A stretch of 64,000 bases of DNA from Archegozetes longisetosus (taxonomy: Eukaryota > Arthropoda > Arachnida > Sarcoptiformes > Trhypochthoniidae): positions 17,701,794-17,765,793 of the forward strand of contig JAEMBT020000009.1 in the NCBI GenBank assembly GCA_018873245.2, given 5' to 3'. The notes under the pieces were generated by a model, which was given only the letters and a program-made list of their open reading frames with translations, was not told where the DNA came from and ran no database searches. This document shows positions 21,350 to 32,999 of the stretch, piece after piece. Position numbers and translations under genes: made by a program. How positions within the stretch are numbered: position 1 is the stretch's first letter; every line of letters starts with the position of its first letter.

Positions 21350-23900
21350 TGTTTTTTGTTAAAATAAATATTTCAGAATTGTAGTTTAGGCTAAGCTTTT
21401 GTTTAAATCAACATTAATCAAAAGCTTTGTGTCACCTCTGAATATTTATTAGGTAAAAAACTTATAAATAATTAAATTCTGTGATCTTTATAAGTAATTG
21501 ATTGGAAAAATTAAACTTAAATTGAAATGAAATTGAGCGGAATTTGATTATTTTTTCAATCAACTAATATACAGAAGAGTATTTTGAAATGAGGCCTAAC
21601 CACATTAAGATGAAACTCTAGAAGTCATTATTATGAATTATGCAACAAATTACTTTTTTTAATTACAATCAATAATGAAGAGGAGTCATTCAATAGTAGG
21701 CTTCTAAAAGAATACCTTTAATTGCAAGAATCTGTTCGACGTCTCACTTGAGAGTTGATTTTTTTAATACTCAGCTGCTATTATATAATTAAGCTGTTAA
21801 TTAGCTAAAAGAATTTTTTACTTTCAAGATAGTTTTTACATGTCATTAGTAGAAACCTAAAGCTCGGAGCAACGATGTAAGCAAAACATGGTAAAGGAAG
21901 ACACCAAACAGCATAAGGTTTAGCTTAATCGTGACTCTTTATAACTTGGAAAGCCGATGAAGAGTTGAGTTTAGTTTCAAAAGGATTTTTTCAACATGTG
22001 ATGGTTGAGAGAAATAGGAGGTTCGATTGTACTTTTTGGGCATAGAGCACTTGCAATGAGCCCACCTCCTTCACCTATGTATCGTTAAATTCTCTTCAGA
22101 GCTCTGAGTTGATCGATGCTCAATTTAACCTAGTCATTGACATTTAACTCATAACTCGATAGAGAGACCCATTTGGTTTGATTCCCAAGTGTGTTGTATC
22201 TTTAAACTGTGTCCGACTGGACAAGTATGAAAGCCTACATCTAAATCATATTTCCGCCTTTGGACTTTAACAGGCTGGATTTTAGCAGTCAAACACCGTT
22301 TTACTGCCAGATCTCATCCTTTAATCTATATATCGTTGAACTTGACTTTCGCTTATTAACTTTTGGTTACAGGCTTTCATTATATGCTTTCCAGATATGT
22401 AGGATATCGAGTCAGAGATCATCGGATCAGGTAATATGGAGTATCGTTGAGCTCAATATGACTAGAAGAGCAAAATAATATTGGACTTGTGGGTCTAGGA
22501 ACAACAGTGCGTGGAAAGTAGGATCAAGGATCTAAATTTTCGTGACTGGGTTAAATAAAGCATCACTATTCTCAATTTATTTAACTGAATTCTGGTTATA
22601 TACTGGTTAAAAAAGCTGGAGTCTCTCAATAAGGTAGTACCGGATTACTAAGACCCAACCCTTAGCGACCCATAACTTCTCTGAGCCATCATTTATTTGA
22701 AGAATGCTAGCAGATTTAAGCTTAAATATTCTCAAGTTTACATCAATACCCATTTCATTGATAGACGCGATAGGTCAAAATGAGTACCCTCCTTAAAATG
22801 AATGGATTTTGAAAGTTTTTCAAATTCTAATTAATACTCCCCGAACACCTAGATATAATGAGCTAACTGTACGGTCATCTTCAATAGAATCTGTTGACCG
22901 AAATAATTTTACAGTGCCTAATACTTAAATTAAAAGTCCGAGATTGTGAAAGCACTAAAGTTTATAAGTCAAATATGTACGTCAATAGAAAAAATAACTA
23001 TTTTGTAAGAATGCAGAAGCTCAAGCAAACTAGACTTCGTGACAATAAAAGTATATGACCTCGAAATTAATCAATAAGTTTATGATTGAATTCCTGATTT
23101 GACTGCAACAGCTAATTATAGTAATTTAGTTATTCTGAATATTGTCATTTAATGTGATCAATTTGCTTTTATGTCAGTGTTTGTTTGTTCGAAATTACAA
23201 ACAATACAAAAGTGTTAATTTAGCATTAAGGTAAGAATAGGCTTTTCAAAAGCCGTAAAAGTAGCTTAATATGTGTCATGCTAACATAATGTCTGTGTTT
23301 GAGCCTCATATTCTACCTAAATCTTCTTCTTAAGTTAAATAACTCTCGTTTGTTATTTTGTGTAGCAGTTCAACTTTCAAATGTCATTTTTAAAATCATC
23401 CCATTGTTATTACTTCAAAACTTTCATATAAAATAATATGTTTCTTTGTGTATCATCTCGAAACGCATACTTCTTTGATAAAAATATTTGAAAAAATGCT
23501 GAAATAAAAGAATACTTCGACAGATAAAATTAGAGCAATTGATTTAAAAAACACGTGCATTTGATCTAACAAAAGGCTCAATTTGGAAATTTGATGTCCT
23601 TTTCAAGTAGAGAGATTAAAACTGATGCGTCTTTAATAAGCAAAGCATAGCATACATAGCGGTTCTTTCCAATGAATCATCTCATTATAACTGGTTCTTC
23701 ATAAAACTCAATTATTCTTCAAAGTATAACATGACTGGAGAACGAAGTCTATCAAACGATAGACTCTATTCAATTTGACTGAGAGAGACGGTTTCATTGG
23801 ATCAATTCATAATCAGTATCAGAATAGTTAGAATCAAAGTTGAGTTAAGATTTTTCTGTTCATAAGGCTTAAAAAAATTCAATTATCGATTGAATCGCCG
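21350..23900. other. gene-free stretch with a less AT-rich patch
   Basis: About 21840-22560 is visibly richer in G and C than its surroundings and contains a 72-codon frame (22260-22478) without recognisable domain. It may be a decayed transposon or long terminal repeat, but I found no ends or coding motifs. The rest is background. Confidence 0.4.
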
Positions 23901-23904
23901 AAAG

Positions 23905-23982
23905 GCATAAAGTTATACGAGAGCTAAAAGTTATACGAAAGCTAAAAGTTATACGAGAGCTAAAAGTTATACGAAAGCTAAA
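23905..23982. repeat. 18-bp minisatellite, about four copies
   Basis: The unit AGCTAAAAGTTATACGAG repeats about four times, with copies alternating in the last base (GAG/GAA). It lies about 150 bases downstream of the GPCR stop codon, so probably just beyond the 3' UTR. The open frame on the - strand here is a by-product, because 18 is a multiple of three. Confidence 0.85.
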
Positions 23983-24079
23983 GATAATATTTAGATGTGA
24001 TTTTGTGTATGTCAAGAGTGATGAGAGATCTAATTTAACTATAAAAATATTATGCAATCAATTTTTATATAATCAACAT

Positions 24080-24085
24080 TTTATT
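24080..24085 (-). promoter_or_regulatory. polyadenylation signal AATAAA
   Basis: On the - strand an AATAAA lies about 50 bases after the GPCR stop codon (24135-24137), giving a short 3' UTR. Spacing is sensible, but the hexamer is common in AT-rich DNA. Confidence 0.4.
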
Positions 24086-24134
24086 TAGTCAACTATTAAA
24101 GATTGGAATAAAATCTACAAAAGACTAACATAAA

Positions 24135-27100
24135 TTAGACGAAAGTTGATTTGCTGTGATTTGATTCGCACTTGTTTTTTAGTTCCGATGTTTGAGTTAA
24201 TTGATTTTCATTATCAATGTTGACATCACTTTCTTCAATGGGCACATTTTTCTTATTACAACACCAGCAGATTATACTAAAAAGCTTTTCAGCGCCTTTT
24301 CTGAAGCTCTCGTTAAGCCAGCAGTAAATGAATGGCTAAAAAATAAATTTAATAAATTATAACTGAAATCGTTGTTCAAAAATAAGTGAGAAAATCAATT
24401 AATTACATTATAACAAACTGAAGACATGGCAATCCAATGGCATATCAGGAATATATTAAAGTTGGGCCGAATTAGCTTAAAATCCACGAGTAAGTGATAT
24501 GTGTTCAGTGGTAGCCTGTTTTGAGCCAAATGCCGTTTTAAGCATGGAAAACAGAATAAATCAGTCATCAAATAATTCAAAGCATGCATTTGTCATTCAT
24601 TGATACTGACCAGCACGCGGCAAATGCGGCCACAACAAGAACAAGCTATAATAACGATTCATAATTAGTTTTTATATTATAAATACATTTTCAGCTACTT
24701 AAACAACGGACTAATTTGAACTGAACTGATTTAGCTTGCTTAGGAGGGAATTTATTCGAGTGATGTCATTATTGATTTAACCATTACTATATTAAGACAA
24801 TTATGCAAACAAGTCATGTCTCACGATGTGTTTAACATTATTTTGTGAATCGGATTTCGTACAAGTATGTAAAGAATCTTGCCTTCATAGCAATTATTCT
24901 TCTTTTGAGAAAGAAAACATTTATAACGAGTTAGCCTTATCCTGAAAATCATTTTCAAGACTCAAGAGATAAGAAATAAATTTTGAAAAGTTCAAAAAAT
25001 TCTAACAGACTATTGCATCTGACAGAAACAGAAATTTGACATTTTTATCAGAAGTCAAACTGAGGTTGTATTGACAACAGAGTTCAGACCTTAAATTGTA
25101 TGGAATAGCAATGTAAAAATTCAATCACCCTGAGAATATAGATAGTACTTTTGAGCTGTTTAGATAGAATATTCTGTTCCATAATGTATTCTATCGGAGA
25201 TTATAGGAAAGATCAAAAGCTTCGATGACTTATTTTAAGGTAATGCCATGCAATGCACTAATAATCATAAATTAATAAATGATATGTAACTCTAAGCAGC
25301 AGTTTTGTTTCATGCCATAGTTTTGGCAAATGTTTTATTAGCTATTTTGAGTAACATTCATACTGAGAGTGATATTCATTAAGATGATAAATTAATATTA
25401 ATCTAACATTTGTAGTAATATCAAGTTTCACCTCTAGTTTAATGCTTATTTGTATAATTGGACTAAAGTATTAAAATTGCAAATTTTGTTGAATTCAACG
25501 ATTAATGTATAGCTATATATGTATAGCGATATATAATGTATGAATCATGGATTGCTTATTAAATGAAAATTATTTGAGCTAGTTGTTATGTTTGGTAATG
25601 ACGTAACACTAATTAAGCTATGTAAGCGTTTGTTATTCAACAACTGCTTTGATTTAAAAATTTGTCGTTCTGAAACTCTAATAAGAAGTTGGGATCAAAC
25701 TGTCAAAAATTAAGCTGTTCATGAAATCTCACAGAGATATTTCACTTTTCTAAAGTGATTATAAAACATAATGAATATATACTAGTTAATAGCATAAATG
25801 CTAACATTTGTTATGCTTTCAGTTTATACACTCATAAATGATAAACCTAGCAAATATTCACAATACTTAATTCTGAATTCTACTATTCTTTTTCATTCAG
25901 AAAAACATAGCAAAGGTCATATTAGTATTCATCCGATTTAATTCATGGCCATGATTGACTTAATTTATTGAATGAAATGAGTGCTATCTCACGCTTAAGT
26001 GTTCTGATGGTCTATAAATTAACTACGCTATAAATGAATGATGATAGTCTCTTCAAATAGTAATATGTGTTTCCATCACAGATTCTCTTCTATAAAGCTT
26101 TTGATCAGAGATTTGTTTGAATTTTCCTTTGACTTTTGATTTTTTCACAACAATGATTGGAAATATGATAAAATATTCTCATGCCTCTTTAAATAATAGT
26201 GGTAGTAATTTGCTGGTTTTAACAACTATAGTAATTATAAATATTCTCCAATTGAAGCTCCACTTTTAACTGTGATAACATTAAAAGGCTCATTCAAAAT
26301 TGTAAGACTATTATCAGAGTTGCTTTAAAGCAATACTCCCATTTGTTCCAATCCTTAAGAATTAATATAGGGTTAGTTCAATATATTCTTTGTTATTTTT
26401 AGCTAGTAAGTTTTTATGAAGTCATATTCTCATAGTTCTAGAGTTTTAACTAGATTAGTCGTTCGCTAGACTCGTTTTTCAATTCAGAACATACTTCACA
26501 AACGTTAAGTTTATACTAATCAGAGTTAAGACCAGTACAGAGGATAAAAATCGAAGCATACTTTGAAATCACTACGATTCTTAATAATACAATTCTTGTG
26601 ATAAATAGTGAGCTTTTCGTCTTAGTCAGGTTCCAGCAATGAAAACTTAAGTCATGAATATGGTGTAGAAAAGGTTTTTTACTTCTACAAACATCTCATT
26701 TGATTGACGCAGGTATTTAAAAAAATAAAGAATAAAACTAGCTAAATTCTTCGCTCTACATAGGGATATTGCTTTCTAGATCGGAGAATATGTGAGAAAC
26801 AAGCTGCTTTTATAGGAAGCTACTATAAAACTGCATATATTTTAATGAAATGCAAACTTATTCATGGTTGTATGGTTTTGCTTAAATTAGAATTGAAACC
26901 CTATGAAGTAGATAGTTTGCTTTAGCTTTTATATTATATTCTAAAGAGATTACTGTTTCCTACACTCAAAAGTTGTGAAATAATTTATTAGTTTCAATTC
27001 TATTCAATTTAAACTTAATTAAATTGAAATCAGCTCCCACTCTAAACAACTTTAAATTAAATATAAAATAAAACTAATTTTTATAAAAGTTATGCAAATT

Positions 27101-28987
27101 TGATATACACTATATGAGAATGGCGGCTATTTCTTGATATTTCTAGACTTTCCTATAACTAAAACTCTGATAAATTTTTCTCAGTTGAAACAGTTTTTTG
27201 ATTTATGCTTTGCTCAATTAGAAGAATATCAAAATCAACTCCATTTCAATTATTTCTCATAGGAATAATATCGAACTTTTTGAACTACACCTATATTTAT
27301 AGAACTTTTCACTATAGTTCTGGTTCATTGTTTGGTTGTCTCTTAGGAATCAATATGAAAAATATTTGTCTTCAAAACAGACTTCATAAAAGTTTGATTC
27401 GAAAAGAGGTCGAAAATTCGAGATTCAGTCTGACATTTGATGTCGGCTTTGATATTTTACTGGCGTTAAAAATCTAGCACTTGTATTGTCTGCTACTGAT
27501 TTACTGATAACTTTAAAAATTGAGTTCCAAAAAGCTGAACCTCAATCATTTTAGTCGATAAAAACATCTATACAAACATGTTTCAATCCTCAAAAAACTA
27601 AAGACTAAGGAATAAAATAGAGTTTTGAATAAGAAAAGGTTTTTTAAGGTTAACATTAACAATTGATTATATGGAAGTGTGATATGCGTAAAAAGGCAAG
27701 CAACATATGTTAGATAAATATTTGGTCAAAATAAGATTGTCATAAAAGATGTTTTGTAAGTGAAAATTGATTTTCTATTAGAAACAATTGGTAGTGACCC
27801 AAATCAATACACATAAATATGTCGAATTGAACGAATCATTTCTGTAGAATTTCTATAGAATTTCTGTAGGATTTCTGTAGGATTTCTGTAGGATTTCTGC
27901 AAAATTTCTGCAAAATTTTGTAGGATTTCTGCAGAATTTCTGTAGGGTTTCTGTGGAATTTCTGATAAAATCTATTAAATTCAATGAATCATTCTTGTAA
28001 AAACTTTAGCCGACAAATACTACTTAACAAACAATAAAGAAGACGCTATGTAAGAAAGTGATTACCATAATTATTCTTCGTCTGCGTGCTTCATCATGTC
28101 TTTTCTTTCGTTGATCGCTGGCCTTACCAGCAATTCTTCCCTGTTTAGAAACCACAAATCCTATTTTTATGTAAAGCGTACACGTGATGCTAAGCGGTAT
28201 TCTATGAAAATAATACATAAGATGAACGCTATCTTATAGTCCAAATCCCATATGAACGATGAGCAAAAATACAGTAATCATTTTATAAAAGCGAAAATAC
28301 TCACAAATATTGTGTGAAAAAGGCCTCAATGGATAACCAAAAAGGGAAATCGAAATCAAGTTTTGGATACACAACACGACATCGATCATAGCTCTCGTTT
28401 TTATACAAAGTCGGCACTATCTTATTGAATGTAGAATGAGGTACTGCTAGTACGCCAGCAATAATCCAAACCATTAGTATAATTATTCCCAATTTAAAAG
28501 TTGACAATGATTTGGTCTGCATCGAACTGGTGCCGGTTATTGTCCAGAATCTATGAATGGCTATTACGCCCATTGTCAGAGTGCTCACATAAACACAACA
28601 AACTTGAATGAATGGCACTAAAATACAGAGTATTGCTCCGAAAGGATAATTAAATAATAGAAATCTGGCCACATTGAAGGGTATATTTAATGTTGTCGTC
28701 AACACGTCTGCTAAAGCCAGTGATGCTATTAATAAGTTTGTAGTGGTTCTCATCTTTTTCTTGCCAAATACTACTCGAAGCACTAATAAGTTACCACAAA
28801 AAGAAATACAAACAATGATCGAGTAGAATATTATGACAATTAAGTTTCTTATTGTGTAATCTTCTTCTTCTTCTTCTTCTTCATAATCACCTGAACTATT
28901 ACTAAAATTTGAATTAATAGCTGAAAAATTAGCGGAGTTGAGGTCAATAGTGAAGGTTAGGGTAGAATTGGACTCGAAAGCCATCAC
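24135..28987 (-). CDS. class A neuropeptide-type GPCR (GPR83/RYamide/NPY-receptor-like), five exons
   Basis: Exons on the - strand: 28987-28305, 28228-28066, 24645-24611, 24515-24407 and 24335-24135. All introns are GT-AG with phases that join without a break: 76, 3420, 95 and 71 bp. Product 396 aa, a seven-transmembrane receptor that should sit in the plasma membrane and signal through G proteins. Visible landmarks: an extracellular N-terminus with Asn-glycosylation sites and a Glu run (36-42); TM1 GN at 65-66; TM2 LALAD with D94; TM3 disulphide C121; TM4 W174; loop-2 C203; TM5 P239; a strongly basic third loop; TM6 CWLP at 293-296; TM7 CYNPFIY at 328-334; a Cys-rich tail (WCC) that may be palmitoylated. 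The TM6-TM7 stretch, with HWIAMSS and NPFIYCWLNE, resembles vertebrate GPR83 and arthropod RYamide receptors most. Odd points: the TM3 DRY motif reads HRF (145-147), and exon 3 is 35 bp. The start is the first of two ATGs in tandem. Ligand not determinable from sequence. Confidence 0.9.
27839..27968. repeat. 11-bp minisatellite in GPCR intron 2
   Basis: About a dozen degenerate copies of ATTTCTGTAGG, with variants such as ATTTCTGCAAA and GTTTCTGTGGA, lie inside the 3.4-kb intron about 100 bases downstream of exon 2 in the gene's direction. A tract of this kind should be variable in length between individuals. Confidence 0.9.
28858..28884. repeat. trinucleotide repeat (TTC)n coding for a Glu run
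   Basis: A TTC run on the + strand reads as GAA/GAG codons on the - strand and encodes the acidic stretch (residues 36-42) just before TM1 of the GPCR. It is in frame, so length changes would alter only the number of Glu residues in the extracellular N-terminus. Confidence 0.75.
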
Positions 28988-28989
28988 AA

Positions 28990-31580
28990 AAAAATCTTAC
29001 GAACAGGACAATATTCTACTGACAAAGAATTCTATACATTAGATTCTAGCGCTTCGTTGGTATATCGAAAACTACTTGTTAGAAAGTGATACACTTGGCA
29101 TCTAAGACATGATTGGCACTCGACAACAGTATAGCCTCAAAATTTATAGCGAAATATTCTGCACATGAACGTAGGCGCATAGGAGATAGCCTCAAGTTGT
29201 TAGTCTTACATTTTTAGGTCAGATATCTGGAAAATGGATTGAAAAATCTATTTAACTGATATCCGCAAACAAAAACGAATAATCCTAAAAGTTAGTAATT
29301 AAATTTAATAAATTTCAAAGTTTGAATAATAAGATTAATTTTTTTGCTAGATTTACACAGTTTACGTGCCTGTTCTCAGCGCATGCCATATCACAAATAT
29401 CAATAAATTTAGACATTATGTTCTGACCGTAAAGTTAATTTACTTATTCTCTGTAAATAATAGCTGCAAAAGAATAGTTCAACACATGTCTGATGTAAAG
29501 AAAACGTCAAATACATCATCAGATGTGAGTTATTACTATCTGAAGGACTGTTTTGATTCGATATGCCTATAAAATAAATATTCGATAGTCATCAGAATTG
29601 AAAATCGGAATTGAAAATAAGGTGTGCAATTGAAAATATAACCAATATATGCTTTCATTTAAATTCATAACATACTACAACTTGAGAAAGACTAGATTTT
29701 CATCATTTACAAAGACTTCTTTCGAGACTTGTTTATAACTTTCTGCTAAATCGCTAAATGTAAAAAACACTTTCGAGTCGACAACGAGTCTCGAATCTTG
29801 AATTTGAAAAATGTAATAATAATTTAAATTTATAGCGTATTGCAGACATGAATACAAAAAAATATTAAATTTAAAATTTTTATCCAACTTTTCCTATATC
29901 GGACTAGATCTAACATTGAAAATCGATCAAACGGAAGAGTAAGTTTTGAAACTCTTTGTTCCACCGATTCTAAACTTAATTTGGTTCAAAAGTCTTATTA
30001 CTTTATATCTAATTGTGGATTCACTTCATGCTATTAACGTGAATTTCAAGAACTGTTTCAGACTTCAGAAATAGGATGAAATCACTTATCTATAAATTTT
30101 AAGTCAGAGATGAAGAATTCTAGAATATTCTTTTGTGATTCTGTTATCAGAAATTTTCGCTTGAATATGAACGACAATAAAGTGACCCTTTAAGCAATGG
30201 AGTAATCAGAATATCAGTGATGTTTGTGGTCTTTGTGAGTGTTAAAGCATTAACTGGATTTGAATAATGAATATGTAATTCAAGTTTAGAAAAGTATAAT
30301 TTCGTAAATTATGGTCATGAATGGGAATATTTTATTCTAATACCATAGTATTTGAATAATTGTTTGCACTTAGAATATAAATTCTCGGAGGAGATAATAA
30401 AAACTTAAAGAATGAAGAAAATCAATGACACTATTTTCAGATTTTATTCAACTTCAAGTGTTTATTCATTGAGCATTCAAACCATTTATAGTTCATAACT
30501 AAGGTTTTGAATAAGTTAGAATTGCGCTCAACACAGAATCAATTGCATTGCAATGAAAAGAATTTGATTGTGAACTAAAACTTTAGTTCTATTCAACAAT
30601 ATTATATCGGGCGTTATCTATAAAGCGAACTTCAAAAGTATTTCAAAGCTTATTTTGCTTCAGTAATTTTCGTGAAAAGATAGTGATAATGAGTAATAAC
30701 CTGAATGATAGAGGTTTGATTTCGAACTTATTATAATTAAGAATCATCGATAAGGGATATACATAGCAAAGTAGTGTTCAAGTTATAGTCAGATCATTTG
30801 CAATTATTATTAGTAAAAGTTCCAGATGTAATTTCCTACTTAAGCACGATTCTTGTAAAGTTAGCTTATCAAGCAATGCAGATATAAAGTTACCAAAATA
30901 TGGTTTTCTATCTTATACAACTATAAGTAAGATAGTTAGTTTTACAACGATACTTATCTATTATATCATTAAAATGTTCTCTTAATCTGTTAATAAGTTA
31001 TACTACTCATGATGAATCGATTTATATCATGCGTTTGAATAAAGATTATTGTAGATGTTTTTATCACTTGTAATAACGTCTATCAATTTCTGTATATATA
31101 TAAATACTTGAAGCAAATATGGAATAATGAGAGGTTGTTACCATAAAATTTGGATTTGTCTCGAGGATTTTTTCGGCGTTTACTCTAAAAGTCAGCTATT
31201 TGTGAGATAAAAGCAGACTCTAGATCATGATGGAGTAGGTCATAATAATAGAATATGAAAGCATAGGAAATATTAATATTTTGCTAGTTTATTATAAAAA
31301 TAATTAGTAAATAGCAAACTATTACGAAATTGAAATCATCTCCAAACGTAATATGCTAATCTTTGTTTAACAATCCTCTGTTGATATTTGAAAATTTTAT
31401 AATCACTTATGATTAATTGATTAAAAATTCATTGCTCATTTGGAGCTTACAACTAGAAATTAAATAAATAATTTATTTATCTGACAATTGTTGGATATTA
31501 GCGCAGAAAGAAAATCCTATTAATTTTTCTGCTACTGATTTATGAGTTAAGATAATTTCATTACTTCCAGAGCCTATTAA
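28990..31580. other. gene-free AT-rich stretch upstream of the GPCR
   Basis: Probably contains the GPCR promoter and 5' UTR just above 28987, but I see no convincing TATA box or initiator. Short frames here are background. Confidence 0.45.
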
Positions 31581-31599
31581 TAATATAAAGTAGAGCTCG

Positions 31600-32260
31600 A
31601 ACATAAGCTAAATTTGCAAGCTCAACCCAACCCGTACCCGTAAGGGTTTGTAAACGGATTACCCGTGAAAGACCCGATTAACCCGTAAAAATTACAAATG
31701 TCCATGATTCAATATTTTATTAAAGGGTACTCACTATTACGATTTATTTCTATAAAATATTATATTATATAGAATACTAAAATATTTGTTATATTCTGTC
31801 AGTTATTTTTTTATACGAATCAAAGTTTGATCTTATAAATAGTAATTAAATTCACATTACTTATACCAAGAGATGATCTTTCATCAGATAATGCAATACC
31901 AACGTAGCTAGTTTCTCTCACTAGATCGGTTTGTATCAGGAATTAATAGCAAACGTCTTGAAATTATGAAAAGACAAGGATATCTGAGTTTTCTTTGTTC
32001 TCAAAATTGCATTATTGAAGTGTTTAGTATAAAATTATTCATTGAATCAGAATAATTTTGTGTTTCAACATAACTTTCACTGAATGAGACTGTTATTGAA
32101 TTTCATGATATCTACATAATTTGCATTTATATTTTTAAGCAAAATAATTTGTGTACGAGTTTTCGAGAAAAACTTTTCAAACTCGATCCAGCCCAACTCA
32201 AACCTGTATGGGTTTGGATTCTTAACGGGATTCCGATGAATTTAAGATTTCATGTTAGAC
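31600..32260. repeat. pair of degenerate direct repeats, transposon relic
   Basis: At 31600-31665 and 32160-32235, similar stretches occur in the same orientation: a CTCGA-type start, then CTCAACCCAACCC or CCCAACTCAAACC, then AAGGGTTTG or ATGGGTTTGG, then a CGG near-match. They are about 560 bases apart and stand out as GC-rich against the background. They could be the two long terminal repeats or subterminal motifs of an old element. Too degraded to classify. Confidence 0.35.
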
Positions 32261-32550
32261 CTCAAATTTAAAGTCAAAGTAATTGCGTAATAAATGTTGA
32301 CAATATTATACAGGGTTGCACAAGATCTTATGATAGTGGGTCAGAGCAAAAACTTCCAATCAGAATATCGAATTAAGATTTTAAAATCTCAATACTTTTA
32401 AATTGGAATTGGTTCATAAAATTTCAGACCAAATTTCAAACTCTCAAATTTTACACCTTTTCGCTTCTTCAGCTGATTCTCAGTGTTTATACTTTTCTTA
32501 TGTGCTTTCAAGTCTTCCTGTGTTTAAAAGAATTTTAAATATTTATTTCA

Positions 32551-32997
32551 ATGGCTAGGGCTTACGATAATGAGAAACAACGAATTATACATAGGATTAA
32601 ATGCATTGCATTTAGAGAGGTAAAAGATGCTGAAGCAACATTTATTACAAGAGCTAAAACTAGAAAAAATCTTTTTTCTGAAGTTACTTTGTGTCGACAT
32701 GTTGAATATGTTCTCCGTGGTCTCGAAAGTCGAGTTGAATCGTTTCAAGATCTTCTCAGATATATTCTAGATCGACTTGAAGCCATCAAAAAAGCTATGG
32801 CCAACATACTGATTATTAATCAAACTCATATCAATTCGGTTTTTATGCAAAATTCAATAAATTTATTTCATTTTTCTATCTTTTACTACTTCTGCCCTGA
32901 TCTGATAATCAAAAGATTTTGTGCAATCCTGTATATAGAAATCGAGATTAATTTTCTCATTGCTATTTGTCGACCGAATTACAACGAGTTCTTATAG
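32551..32997 (+). CDS. hypothetical ORF, unrecognised (possible element or gene remnant)
   Basis: An open frame of 148 codons from ATG at 32551. The first 80-85 codons (to about 32800) look coding: balanced base composition, many charged residues, Arg and Glu well represented, and a helix-rich pattern with FSEVTLCRHVEYVLRGLES in the middle. The remainder becomes Ile/Phe/Asn-rich like translated background, so the real coding part probably stops or splices near 32800. No domain recognised and no signal peptide or membrane segment in the first half. Upstream at about 32310 is a CAGGGTTGCAC-like string that could be a transposon end. It may be the first exon of a gene, or a fragment of a transposon gene. 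Confidence 0.3.
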   Translation: MARAYDNEKQRIIHRIKCIAFREVKDAEATFITRAKTRKNLFSEVTLCRHVEYVLRGLESRVESFQDLLRYILDRLEAIKKAMANILIINQTHINSVFMQNSINLFHFSIFYYFCPDLIIKRFCAILYIEIEINFLIAICRPNYNEFL

Positions 32998-32999
32998 AA

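Noticed and set aside
22015..22045. GGTTCGATTGT as a possible tRNA B box
   Set aside because: No A box at the right distance and no acceptor stem found by eye.
23869..24057. Repetitive protein frame (FRITFSSRITF type) on the - strand
   Set aside because: Produced by the 18-bp minisatellite, whose unit is a multiple of three.
27839..27968. Evenly spaced repeats as a CRISPR array
   Set aside because: Head-to-tail 11-bp minisatellite without spacers, within an intron of a eukaryotic gene.
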